Shown piece after piece: positions 26,400 to 38,280 of a stretch of DNA of 64,000 bases; the first letter of the stretch is position 1; each line of letters opens with the position of its first letter. The notes below the pieces were generated by a model that made no database searches, was not told where the DNA came from, and saw only the letters and a list, made by a program, of their open reading frames with translations. The position numbers were made by a program, and so were the translations under genes. Source of the stretch: Oasisia sp. SBJ-2009 (taxonomy: Eukaryota; Annelida; Polychaeta; Sabellida; Siboglinidae); the NCBI GenBank assembly GCA_964017155.1, contig OZ024865.1:10937509-11001508 (forward strand), written 5' to 3'.

Positions 26400-27240
26400 T
26401 TGTTGTGTGCATTTGTTCCATGATTGGATGGCGCTCGGAAAGAAGGAGTGTTTGTAGGGTTCGATGCGGGTGAATGGTTGTAAGTAGCGGTGTGTGTTGC
26501 TTCTGGGGCGTGTAGGAGCGGCTGTTAGTGCGGATGTTGTTACGTCCACCAGTTGTTTGTAATGCGATACAACATTATAGTAGGGTCTAGAATTGCACTT
26601 TCGTGACCATTCTCTGGCTACTAAGGTTTGACGATTGATTTGACTTCTATGGACCATTTAAAAAAGATTTAGCTTCCCGGTCCCTCTAAAAAAATGCTGG
26701 CATTTCCCGCCAGAGGGCCAAATCCAAAATGGCCGCTGGCACTATTTCGAAAAAATTACAATTGAACCAAAGCGCCAAAAATCATGAATGAAGACACGTT
26801 TTCGGGTAAGTCTTCCACGAGGATTCCGATTCTGGCATTAGTTTGACGCTGTGACATCTTGTTGACCCATAAATCCAAGATGGACGCCACCTGGTAGAAC
26901 GAAAACGTAACTTTTAAACCAGAACACCAAGAAGCATGTATGAAGACACCTTTTCGGGTACGTCGACCACGAGTATTCCGATTCTGACATCAGTTTGACG
27001 TAATGACATCATTATGACCCAGACATCCAAGATGGCCGCCATAGCTGGTAGAACGAAATCGTAACTTTTAAACCAGAACATCTAGAAGCATGTATGAAGA
27101 GACTTTTTCTGGTACAACGACCTCGAAAATTCAGATTCTGACATCAGTTTGAAGTTATGACATCATTTTGACCCAGAAATCCAAGATGGATGTCATCCGG
27201 TCAAAGATGGCCGCCATCCCGTAGAGCGAAAACTTAACTT

Positions 27241-27835
27241 TTAAACGAGAAGGTAAGATGTGGGTTTTTGGAGTTTGCATTTATACTTGTAAACTATGTT
27301 CAGTGAAAAATATTTAACGCGCTTCAGGGACGGTGGCACATTATATACGCCAAGTAGTTGACGCGGAGGCAGTGTTGGCGCAGGCTTTCTGTATCTGGAG
27401 GGAGGCAGATGAATGATTTGTTCTTCATTCTCTTCCACTTCGCGACATGGTCCTCAGCTGTGGTGCTACTCTTGTTGTCGCCGTAAATGACATGTCCTGT
27501 GAACTCGAATAGCTGCTCTACCACCTGCTCCTCAATGTCAAGGCTCTCTCCGCACCACGACAGCTGCCGTCGCGCCACATGGTTCTTCGCTACTTGGTCA
27601 AACACCATATTCTTACCCTTACCATAGAAGCCTGAGTTGGCATCACAGTGCAGCTGCACAATACAGCCTGCCATCTTGTCAGCTATCAGGCCTCGGCAGA
27701 AGATCGTTTCCTGCTTTCTCTTGATACAAATCATATCTGCCAACTGCTGCCAGAGGATTGCTGCCGTGACATAGGCATCAATGACAACAGGGCAACCTGA
27801 CTCGCGCAAAACTGCGTAAGCGGAAAAGGGGAAAG
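27241..27835 (-). pseudogene. PIN/FEN-like ORF, inverted 3' half (left arm)
   Basis: 161 codons on the minus strand with CPVVIDAYVTAAI, MICIKRKQETIFCRGL, IVQLHCDANSGFYGKGKN and WKRMKNKSFICLPPD. It is the counterpart of 29,140-29,640 on the other strand, carrying a small deletion relative to it (the right arm has LHCMTGRDVNSGFY). It exists only because the gene's 3' half is included in the inverted repeat arm. It is not a separate gene. Confidence 0.7.
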
Positions 27836-28157
27836 TGATGGGCTATGCTGGCAGCTCTCCCTGTTGATCAAGTCGCCTATCTTCGAACTGACTTCACTCG
27901 ATCCATCCAGGCAACCCCTACTCCAAAATGGCCTGGGACATGTAGAGTGATTGTACCATGAACAAGGTCAGTACAATGAAGCCTGACTGGCTCACCATCC
28001 TCCAGAATGAGAATTAGCTGCTGGTGCACTCCAGAAATGTAATGTGAACAATGTGGCCCGGATCAGAACGGCTCACAACGACCTGGTCAATCGAAAAGAT
28101 GCAAAGAGGAAGCACATAGAATGCGGCCCAAAACGGATGCGATAAGATGAATAGTGC

Positions 28158-29645
28158 GTGCAGGACCTGGTCACTTGCATGCAAGAATTCGACTACCTCC
28201 CGTTCGACCCGGCCTCACCAACCCTCCGCACCCTACAGTCAGCAATGTCTGCATCTGGTAAGCTCGTTGCGGACTTCACCTCAGCGGCTGCTGCGGGGGT
28301 AGAAACATTGACCGGTTTCTTGCGAGAACGGGTGTTCAGTAAGAATACCTCCCTCAATGCATTCGTTCCTCTGAGCAAACGGTTGACGTTTGCCAAGGAA
28401 TCAAGCGCGAAGAAGCCAGGGGAGGAACTCACGGCGACAGAGATGGCGCAGACTGCTCTTAAGGCAGTGATCAACCTGGTTGAGATCAGTCAATGTGTGG
28501 ACCTGCCCCAGTTGCTGGAACATCGCGTTGTCGAGGAGTGTATGACCTTGTTCAACTCCAACGACACATACAGGAAAACGCAAAAGAGCAAGCTCATCCA
28601 GAAGCTCTTTCTGCAATGTGTAGACCTACAGGAATCCTACGTCGCTGTTGTCGACATGGACATGATCTGGTGTATGGCAACTCCAACAGCAGAAGATCGG
28701 CAGACGGAAGATGGCACCCCATATAACTGGTCAGACTACGTGGACAAGGTGTCATCTATTATCCTTGCCCGCCATGGCGATGCTGACCGTATCATATGTG
28801 TGACCGACCCGTACGACGCAGCACACTCGAGTATAGACGACGAGCGATATCTGCGGGTGCAGTGTAAGGCACATGTCCCCAGCACCTATATAAACTTGGC
28901 AGACCCTTCCCCTGTGCCAGAGTGTTCAAAACGCTGTGGAGTCAGCAACAAGGGGCAGCTATAAAATTGGTATTCAACTACCTGACCGACCTAGCACAGA
29001 GTGTTGATGCTAAGACTATCTACTCAGTTGGCCACCACAGCACCAACGTGTCAATACAGCAACCAATGCAGAACCGCAGCCTTGACCAGTCTCAGGCTGA
29101 CACTGTCCCCTTTTCCGTTTTCGCAGTTCTGTGCAAGTCAGGCTGCACTGGTCCTGTTGTCATTGATGTCGTTGATACAGATGCCTATGTCGTGGCAGCA
29201 GTCCTCTGACATCAGCTGGCAGGTATGATCCGTATCAAGATAAAGCAGGAGACGATCTTCTGCCGAGGCCTGATAGCTGACGAGATGGCAGGCTGTATTG
29301 TGCAGCTGCATTGTATGACTGGCCGTGATGTCAACTCAGGCTTCTACAGTAAGGGTAAGAAGTTGGTGTTTGACCAAGTGGCGAAGAACCATGTGGCGCG
29401 ACGGCGGATGTCGTGGTGCGGAGAGAGCCTTGACCTTGAGGAGTAGGTGGTAGAGCAGTTCACACGACATGTCATCTACGGCGACAACACCATAGCTGAG
29501 GCCCGTACCGCGAAGTGGAAGAGAATGAATAACAAATCATTCATCCATCCAGATGCAGATAGCCAGCACCAACACTGCCTCCGCAACTACTTGGCGTATC
29601 GAATGTGCCACTATGGCTGGCACCTGGTGGGTGATCGCTGTCGCC
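28158..29645 (+). pseudogene. Transposon-borne PIN/FEN-like nuclease-type ORF
   Basis: A plus-strand reading over several frames. 28,158-28,964 (no ATG at its beginning) contains VAVVDMDMIWCMATPT, ARHGDADRIICVTDPYDAA and RYLRVQCKAHVP. A frameshift at about 28,930 leads to TLWSQQQGA...SVGHHSTNVS and CTGPVVIDVVDTDAYVVAAVL with a stop at 29,209. Another frame gives RIKIKQETIFCRGLIADEM, LHCMTGRDVNSGFYSKGKK and, after an in-frame stop at 29,444, HVIYGDN and WKRMNNKSF. The acidic residues in VVDMD, VTDPYDA and IDVVDTDA and the later LHCMTG.D..S.F..GKGK block resemble PIN/flap-nuclease-like proteins that occur in many copies in invertebrate genomes. Function is inferred from that resemblance only. 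At least two frameshifts and a stop make it dead. Confidence 0.55.
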
Positions 29646-30504
29646 CTGTAAATATCAATGTAATTTGGGTTTCGACGTTAACCTTTTTTTCACTGAACAT
29701 AGTTTACTAGTATTGTTTCTCTACTTATTTACATACTATATAAATGCAAACTCCAAAAACCCACATCTTCCCTTCTCGTTCAAAAGTTATGTTTTCGCTC
29801 TACGGGATGGCGGCCATCTTTGACCGGATGGCAACCATCTTGGATTTCTGGGTCAAAATGATGTCATAACTTCAAACTGATGTTAGAATCGGAATCATCG
29901 AGGTAGTTGTACCCGGAAAAGTCTCTTCATACATGCTTCTTGGTGTTATGGTTTAAAAGTTACGTTTTCGTTTACCAGCTATGGCAGTGATCTTGTATTT
30001 CTGGGTCATAATGATGTCATTGTGTCAAATTGATGTCAGATTCGGAATTCTCGTGGAAGACTTACCCGAAAAAATTTCTTCGTACGTGATTTTTGGCGCT
30101 TTGGTTCAATTGTAAATTTTTCAAAATGGTGCCAGCGGCCATTTTGGATTTGGCTCTCTGGCGGAAAATGCCAGCATTTTTGAGAGGGACCGGGGGGCTA
30201 AATATTTTTAAATGGTCCATTGAAGTCAAATCAATCGTCAAACCTTAGTAGCCAGAGAATGGTCACGAAAGTGCAATTCTAGACCCTACCAAGGGACATC
30301 CAGTTCAAGCTTTCGAGCATGGTGGTCACACTGCTGCGTCGACGACGGTAGTTGCTCTTCACGAAGTGTGCAGCCTGTCGCTGCACGTTCTCCACCGATT
30401 TGACGTTTTTTCTCTGTGGGCGGGTCCCATACCGTCGAGGCATACTCCACGATCGGCCTGACAAACGTTTGGTAGCATAGCGTTTTGATAGCCTCGGGAC
30501 ATCT

Positions 30505-31030
30505 TGTAAAAACTCACCTTTTGATATTTTATAATATTTGCAATGTACAGTGATAGTCTAGAGTTGTTATTGAGGAAAGGTAAATACAGTGCAGACAAAC
30601 AAGCCGTCGGGTTCAAAAGGTGGACGCCGTGTTTACCAGGACGACTGACAACACCCGCAAGTACAATGGAAGAGGCTTCGCTGTTAATTGCCAGTAATTA
30701 TGCGAGCCGGATACGCGCTGGACAATATTGTTTTGATCAGAATCCTAGCTTAAAAATTACTGATTTACTGTATAGTGACTAAATTCTATTTTCGACCGTG
30801 GAATTTATATAGATTTAGCAGGTGTTTCTAATGTACGTGGTCTACGTAAAGTAGCGTCCTTGGGCCAGTCTCGGACAGTAACTGGACATCTACACATGCG
30901 TTTGTATCTTTAATTTGAACCGAGGTTTACTTCGGCTCTGGCGAGCGCTTATGACATATACACACACACACATCACCCTGTGAGATTCACAACCCGTGCG
31001 CACGCGATCCCAAGGGGGTGAACTCTTACA
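30505..31030. mobile_element. Solo LTR with ATCT target duplication
   Basis: It begins TGTAAAAACTCACC and ends GGTGAACTCTTACA, giving short inverted termini. ATCT at 30,501-30,504 is repeated at 31,031-31,034. The host LINE reads GGGACATCTGTTGAAGC without interruption at 16,937-16,953 (inverse orientation copy B), so the insertion is proven by comparison. Internal sequence has no coding features. Length 526 bp, duplication 4 bp. Confidence 0.85.
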
Positions 31031-31112
31031 ATCTGTTGAAGCTGCGCTGTTGATAGTTGAACAAGGCGACGTTGCGGGCCCGAGATGAAGCGTTGTACAA
31101 TCGTAAGTATCT

Positions 31113-31219
31113 GAATGAATGAATGAATGAATGAATGAATGAATGAATGAATGAATGAATGAATGAATGAATGAATGAGTGAATGAATGAATGAATGAAT
31201 GAATGAATGAATGAATGAG
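31113..31219. repeat. (GAAT)n array
   Basis: About 26 units with one GAGT variant, at the same place relative to the LINE as in copies A and B. Confidence 0.95.
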
Positions 31220-31634
31220 TTAAATTATCAAATCAAATAAAATGAAAATAAAATTGTGCGTGTGTGTTTGTGTGTGTGTTTGTGTGTGTACGTATACACA
31301 TTATCACATATTTACATCTTATAATTTGCGTGATATTTGCGTCACATCGGTCTGATTGAATGAATGAATTGATTTAGGTTATAAACCGCACTCGGTTCTC
31401 ATGCCTAACTCCGTTCGCAGACTCAGAGCTCATGCTCACCGGAGAATCCGAGCTCACGGTGGTTATAAAATGTATTGAATGTCTAGAGTAGAGTGGGACA
31501 TGCTGCCCATGTTAACGCATACCATAGTCATACCAATAGGCTATGTTTAATGCAATATGCATACAATATATATATAATATGTCACCAAACTATATTAACC
31601 AGTACATGGTTTGCAAATATGACACGATTTTTAT

Positions 31635-32340
31635 GTGTGAATAAAATTATTGTTAATTATGTATTAATCACTGGTGATGGAAACGTGGTTTCTTCTGTAT
31701 TACTATGTACTTGTTATTCACCAGACTACTCAGAATCTTAATTACGGCCCAGACTTGCAAAGCCAAGGTCATCAGTCAATGTATATAGGCACGGCTCTGT
31801 TTACACAGTGGTTTCCTGTTTGGTGTTTCACAATCTGGTTATGTGTTTCACAAGACCTGGTTTGTTGTTTCGCAATAGGCCCACGGTCCTATTTAAACTG
31901 GTGTTTGGCGGCAACTCGGCCTCACTTGCTTCAGCAGCCGCTCTACTCAGTTAACCAATATTCAACGATACCGTTGGTATTACTTTACCCGGTTAATTTT
32001 AAGCTCCCACACACCATCCCTTATTGTCTGTTTTACTTATGTGTGTAGTTCGATTATTGTATAATTTTATCTATGTTTATTTCGATTATTATACATGTAT
32101 TGTGTATATGTTAGTTAGTAAGTAGTCTGCAGATAGTTAGTAGGTAGTCTGAATTGTAGATCAGTTTGCATTGTTAGGTGGCGATTGTCTGTATACTTGC
32201 ACATGTTTATTGTGTATGGTGATTATTTGAACATGGGGTTATTGTGTAACATTAAAACAATACAAATCTAAATGTTCACCCACAACCCTGTTTTACTCTA
32301 ATTTGTTCACGAACCTGATCGAATGTCAAGGCGGTTTATT
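31635..32340 (+). repeat. 0.7-kb dispersed unit in copy C
   Basis: Matches 17,795-18,519. It ends at GGCGGTTTATT, where a LINE fragment of another family begins. Confidence 0.7.
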
Positions 32341-33042
32341 CCGCCTCCTGCACCGCCTTGAGATGATGCAGCCTGGGCGGCCAGAGTTGTGCTGCGGGTC
32401 AGGCGCGGTGACCGGCGAAGCATGACGGCCGCATTGCAACAACTCAACTGGTTGCCTATGAAGTACCGCACTCAATACAAGCTACTCGTCGTTGTGTTTC
32501 GCGCTCTACACAATCGAACGCAGGCGTACATCGCCTCGTTAATCACGCCGTTCTGAGGGTTTGCTTCCCACAGAGTGCATGAACAAATTAAAAACATTTC
32601 GTAGGACTTATAATTTCAATATTGCATTTAATGTCTACTTTCTTTTCTACACTTTCACCCTTTTATTCTTTAATTAATTTATGCGCTCAACTAACATGTC
32701 ATTTTTATTATTCATTAAATAATAGTTTACAAGTTAACTTATATTTTATTGTTTACTATTAATTACAACTTTCACAAATATTGTATTGCTGTAGACATAT
32801 ATTATTAATTAACTACCATGTATATTATTATATATTTATTTATTCTGCCATCTGTGGTTAATTTTAACTTTTCTAATTTAGCTTCCGTACAACATTTATT
32901 TAGGCATACGTACTCGTATGTTTTAATAGTACTTTTATTATAGTATATTTATTTCTTATATTTGTTTAATGTTGTCAACACTACTGATTATAGTTTATAC
33001 TTTTGATTTGTAATGTATAACTGAAGTGTATTATTATTATTG
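32337..33042 (+). mobile_element. LINE 3' fragment (family of 14,222-15,978)
   Basis: RT C-terminal coding remnant (HRLEMMQ..., NWLPMKYRTQYK) is followed by the AT-rich 3' untranslated region and a TATTATTATTATTG tail. The coding part has a deletion near the beginning and a stop after LITPF. Confidence 0.7.
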
Positions 33043-33044
33043 TA

Positions 33045-33720
33045 TCATTAATGTTTAGGACGTTAATGCGTCATTATATTGGGATTCTCACCGGATGTTT
33101 GCGCTGCTCCCACGGCTGGCGCAGTAGCGACTGGCGAAGTCAATTGCTATCATTGTATAGTTTGATTCCGCACACTCCCCAGCTTTACGAAGACGATCTG
33201 TCAGGGGTAGTTTCGAGACCTGGCTTGTGATGATGGTTATACTCACTGCCCATCGTGTATTCAATTTAAAGACTGATGTCAGACACTCATCAACAGGAAC
33301 ACTTTTGTTAATCAACAGCTTTTATTCAGCATAACAGTTTTTACTACCAGTAGTTATTCAACCACGCACACTCGCATTCTCGCACACACCCACGTCCGCT
33401 CGCATGCGCTCACGCACTACCAGGACAAACAAAGGAGACACTGTAAATGTAAATGTTTATTGAGTTATATACCGCATTATTTATACAATAATCTTATATG
33501 ATAATGTACGATACAAGAACTTATACAATGGAAGTTAACATGTACATGAACGTAAATTATCCACTTTTGATTGTGCGCTTTACGATTAGTCCTGGCTCTG
33601 CCCATGCAATGTGCACTTAAGTCATTTTGAAATAATATAATCTTCACTGCACTTTCATGACTACAAAATCTGAATGAATATATCACTCTTTTCCTTTCTA
33701 CTCAATTCATACTACTCTCA
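33045..33720 (+). repeat. Duplicated 5' flank of sulfotransferase copy 2
   Basis: Reverse-complement match to 59,240-59,790, upstream of sulfotransferase copy 3, including GGGATTCTCACCGGATGTTTG and CTTTACGAAGACGATCTGTC. This extends the inverted duplication well beyond the gene. A 70-80-codon open frame found in both copies (33,088-33,315 minus; 59,523-59,756 plus) is translatable in each, but I do not recognise it. Confidence 0.75.
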
Positions 33721-34132
33721 CATATGGTACAATCAATGTAGACCGGATAAAGAGATTGCTGTCATATCCTTAAAGGCACTATTATGTAAACAAATTACAA
33801 TATTCTAATATATTAGTGACTAGCACAGTTGCAATATTTTATTGCAATTGAAACAAGCAAATGCCGACGAATATACCGCAAATCACGAATATGGTAACAA
33901 CATGTTCGAATAAGTTGCTAATTGTATTCTCTCAAATTAAATAAATCATCAGAAATTACTCCTAAATTCCGAGTTGAAACTTGAATGTATTTACTAATCA
34001 CGGCTCGTTTTGCTCCCCGCTGTGAGTAGAAGTAATCGTGTGCTGGTGCATTTGTGGGGCGCGGCAATTAATACATCTAAAAACAATTATAGTGTAACTA
34101 TTAACTAACCTCTACGCAACTAAAAATAAGGC

Positions 34133-34306
34133 ATGAAGACAAGCAAACTTCTGTTACAGACTTGGCTTCTGTGCGTCGCTGTCGTTGGAGCGTTCTACTT
34201 ATGCAGCCAATACCAGGGACTGTTCCAGTCATATGACGTCACCGACACATTGCCACTGGTGGACCGCGTTGGCACCGTTGTAGAGCTTACGTTTTTCCGG
34301 CGTTAA
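34133..34306 (+). pseudogene. Galactose-3-O-sulfotransferase-like gene, copy 2, 5' part
   Basis: The ATG at 34,133 opens MKTSKLLLQTWLLCVAVVGA, the signal anchor of the type II Golgi enzyme, then a stem ending LPLVDRVGT at 34,276. The frame then enters a transposon and stops at 34,304-34,306. The rest of the gene resumes at 40,025. Upstream 90 bp are conserved with copy 1 (GGGGCGCGGCAAT...). Confidence 0.85.
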
Positions 34307-34869
34307 ATCCTTTCCGATTGACGTTTCTGCGCATGCGCGAGTCAGATACGACCTTGGTTGCTATGCGGGATGTTTACTTTTCCCACCCCGCGGCACCCAC
34401 CGTTAAAACCGTTCCGATTGACGTTTCTGCGCATGCGCGTGTCAACTATTTTGTTAACCGGCGAAAGTTTGTAGTTTCTGAGATGTTTTACAGTTATCTG
34501 AGACATTATATGAGCAGTGGCGTGCACCACCCGGCAGTAGCCAAGCATGACAATGTCCAGTGAAGGGTACGCTCAGCAGCGCTGAAGCATACTTTAAAAG
34601 GTGTGTTCAAAAAGGCTAAAAGCCTAAATTCGAGTCGACCCAGTCAGTGGCAGTGCTGACTCAGCCTCTCAGGAGCAGAGTCCAGTTATCAGTAATAAGA
34701 TTATCGACAGCGTCAAACGTTCATCACAAATAATAATAATAATTATTATATTAAGTAACGTTGTCATTGGCATCGGAATATAAGTATAGGGTTGCATTAA
34801 TTAAGTCGTTTATATAGAGTAGAAATGATACAGTAACGATAGGAGTGAGCCCTGCATCAGTGCATGATC

Positions 34870-36447
34870 GTGTGTGTTTTCAATATCTTTAACTTTATTT
34901 CAGATTGTCATAGACATAGTACATACAGATGTCCACAGTCATAAACATTAAAAAAATACAAGTGACTAGAAAAATATAAAAGTATTGCACATGGTAAATA
35001 GAGAAGAAAAAACATTGCACAATGGTACATTCAAACAAAAACTATTATGTATATACAACATTTTGATCCAATGTCGTCTTATCCTGGATTGCCATTTTAT
35101 TTATATCACTGTTGATAATTGCAGTTACCAACTTATTATTACTTATCAAGTCTCCGCATGAATTTATATACAAGGTTTCTAATTACAGCTTTACTATCTG
35201 GTACATGGTATTCTACAAACATGGTGGAGGCACTGCAATATTTAGGCTGATTTAGCAATAAGCGAAACACATTATTGTAAGCCACATGAAGATTATGTAT
35301 ACTTGCTACTGTGTAATTCCACCACAGCTGAGCAGTATATATGGGAGAGCAGAAAGTTCTAAGCAAAGTCAGCTTCACTTCAGTGGAACACATGTAAAAT
35401 TTCCGCAATAGCATATTACCCCTAGCATATAGTTGTCGGCATTGCCGCATTGGCGTAAGATATCTTTGTCATCACGTAATGTATTAGAAATGAAGTGACC
35501 CAAATATTTCACATTATCCACTTCCTGGATTGTTTTACCATTAATCTTAAATGATGGAACTTCAATATTTTTCTTATATTTACTTTTAAAATATTAACAC
35601 AGCATTGTTCTTGGAGTTGTACTTGATATCATGATTTAACCCATAGAGTCCATATACCTGCATCAGTTCAGACAGTTTTGATACAGATGGGGACAGAATT
35701 ACCAAGTCATCAGCATACATAAGATGGTTGATAGTTGTACTACATATTACACACCTTGTGTTACATTTGTTTAAAGCTATGGTTAAATCATCCATATATA
35801 TATATTAAAAAGGTGTGGTGAGAGTATACCACCTTGCCTGACACCATTTGCAACATAAAAATGTTCCAACAATTTGCCTGACCATCTTATACACATAGTC
35901 TGATTCGAATACCAATATATAAGCAGTCTAACAATATATCCAGACACTCCCCTGTCAATTAACTTTTGAAATAAGATAGAATGTTTCACTCTGTCAAAGG
36001 ATTTAGAAGCATCTAAAAACATGTAAACATAGACCCATCTAGACTCCTATACCTGTCAATAACTTCCTTTAAGACATAAATACACAAGTCTGTCCCGTGT
36101 TTTTTCTTAAATCCAAACTGATTGGACATTGTTGACCGCGTAACTGACATTCTGTCTAACAATATGTTTTCAATTATTTTTGACACAATACTAGCTAATG
36201 CAATAGGTCTATAATTGTCTTTGCTGTTAATCTTGCTACATTTATCTTTGATAATAGGAACCAGCACAACAGATAACAAAGAACTAGGTAAAAATCCATG
36301 TACAAAAAACCCAGTTATACACATAGCAAGTAAAGGCACAATGCGCTTATCACAATATTTAAGGTGTTCAGCATATACACAAACCATACCATAAGTCTTA
36401 TTTATATCTAGGCATTTAATAGCATTTTCAACTTCGCTAATTTCCAC
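34870..36447 (-). pseudogene. Non-LTR retrotransposon RT, left palindrome arm
   Basis: Minus-strand fragments: 36,447-36,013 (IVPLLAMCITGFFVHGF, DNYRPIALASIVSKIIE, MSNQFGFKKKHGTDLCIY), 36,022-35,783 (MFLDASKSFDRVKHSI, motif A; GVRQGGILSPHLFNIYI, motif B), 35,795-35,586 (NHLMYADDLVILSPS, YADD motif C) and 35,450-35,139 (C-terminal QCRQLYARGNMLLRKFY). The 3' untranslated end is near 34,878. The GVRQGG and YADDLVILSPS variants distinguish it from the CR1 and Rex1 copies elsewhere; I could not assign a clade. Frameshifts break it at each fragment boundary. Confidence 0.75.
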
Positions 36448-36541
36448 AACTATGTCATTTGTATATTTGGAATCACATTTGATCTGTTGAATGTCTATAT
36501 CCCTAATACAATTAAAAAGCTGTTTAAAATGAGACCGCCAT

Positions 36542-38280
36542 TTACCTGTAAACCTTTACCTAATAGTGTTGAGGATGTTAGTGGTATTTTTGAAATAACT
36601 GAATTATGGCGGCCTCATTTTAAACAGCTTTTTAATTGTATTAGGGATATAGACATTCAACATATCAAATGTGATTCCAAATATACAAATGACATACCCC
36701 GGTAGTTGTGGAAATTAGCAAAGTTGAAAATGCCATTAAATGCCTAGATATAAATAAGACTGATGGTATGGATGGTGTATATGCTGAACACCTTAAACAT
36801 TGTGATAAGCGCATTGTGCCTTTACTTGCTATGTGTATAACTGGGTTTTTTGTACATGGATTTTTACCTAGTTCTTTGTTATCTGTTGTATCTGTTGTGC
36901 TGGTTCCTATTATCAAAGATAAATATAGCAAGATTAACAGCAAAGACAATTATAGACCTATTGCATTAGCTAGTATTGTGTCAAAAAAAATTGAAAACAT
37001 ATTGTTAGACAGAATGTCAGTTACGCGGTCTACAATGTCCAATCAGTTTGGATTTGAGAAAAAAACACAGGACAGACTTGTGTATTTATGTCTTAAGGGA
37101 AGTTATTGACAGGCATAGGAGTCTCTATGTTTACATGTTTTTAGATGTGTCTAAAGCCTTTGACAGAGTGAAACATTCTATCTTATTTCATAAGTTGATT
37201 GACAGGGGAGTGCCTGGATATATTGTTAGACTGCTTATATATTGGTATTCGAATCAGACTATGTGTATGAGATGGTCAGGCAAATTGTCGGAACATTTTG
37301 GTGTTACAAATGGTGTCAGGCAAGGTGGTATACTCTCACCACACCTTTTTAATATATATATATATATATATGGATGATTTAACCATAGCTTTAAACAAAT
37401 GTAACACAAGGTGTGTAATATGTAGTACAACTATCAACCATCTTATGTATGCTGATGACTTGGTAATTCTGTCCCCATCTGTATCAAGACTGTCTGAACT
37501 GATGCAGGTATGTGGACTCTATGGGTTAAATCATGATATCAAGTACAACTCCAAGAAAAGTGCTGTGTTAATATTTAAAAGTAACTAATAAAATTATATG
37601 AACAATGTTGATGTTCCATCATTTAAGATTAATGGTGAAACAATCCAGGAAGTGGATAATGGGAAATATTTGGGTCACTTTATTTCTAAGACATTACATG
37701 ATGACAAAGATATCTTACGCCAATGCCGACAACTATATGCTAGGGGTAATATACAATTGCGGAAATTTTACATGTGTTCCACTGAAGTGAAGCTGACTTT
37801 GCTTAGAACTTTCTGCTCTCCCATGTATACTGCTCAGCTGTGGTGGAATTACACAGAAGCAAGTATACATAATCTTCATGTGGCTTACAATAATGTGTTT
37901 CGCTTATTGCTGAATCAGCCTAAATATTGCAGTGCCTCCACCATGTTTGTAGAATACCATGTACCAGATAGTAAAGCTGTAATTAGAAACCTTGTATATA
38001 AATTCATGCGGAGACTTGATGCTCTTATACTAAGTTGGTAATTGCAATTATCAACAGTGATATAAAATGGCAATCCAGGATAAGATGACATTGGATCAAA
38101 ATGTTGTATATACATAATAGTTTTTGATTTAATGTACCAGTCTGGAATGTACCATTGTGCAATGTTTTTTTCTCTATTTACCATGTGCAATACTTTTATA
38201 TTTTTCTATAGTCACTTGTTTTTTTAGTGTTTATGTGGACATCTGTATGTACTATGACAATCTGAAATAAAGATATTGAA
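36542..38280 (+). pseudogene. Non-LTR retrotransposon RT, right palindrome arm
   Basis: Same protein as the left arm, plus about 20 more codons upstream (FTCKPLPNSVEDVSGIF). Fragments: 36,708-37,109, 37,048-37,377, 37,298-37,588 and 37,598-38,041. Frameshifts come from an A-run near 37,060 and from a TA microsatellite (37,350-37,372) grown inside the FNIYIDDL region just before the second conserved block. YADDLVILSPS is intact. Confidence 0.75.

Larger units (their letters stand above)
26581..30288. mobile_element. Long-TIR DNA transposon, 3.7 kb
   Basis: The ends are TAGGGTCTAGAATTGCACTT on the left and its inverted form on the right (ending GACCCTA at 30,288). Inverted similarity continues for about 1.2 kb on each side (to about 27,835 and from about 29,100) and includes three tandem subrepeats of roughly 130-150 bp with ATCCAAGATGG cores. 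The element sits inside the copy C LINE. About 25 bp of the LINE are missing at the site and no convincing target duplication is seen. An Academ-like element is conceivable because of the nuclease-like ORF, but I cannot show it. Confidence 0.75.
23407..32340 (-). mobile_element. Composite LINE-bearing repeat, copy C, with three nested insertions
   Basis: The host LINE is readable in four pieces on the minus strand: 31,220-31,031, 30,504-30,289, 26,580-26,400 and 23,628-23,407. The gaps are a solo LTR, a long-TIR transposon and a Rex1-like LINE. Upstream (31,220-32,340) it continues with the shared segment and one 0.7-kb unit, as in copies A and B. Comparison with the intact order at 2,340-3,150 supports each junction. 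Confidence 0.8.
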
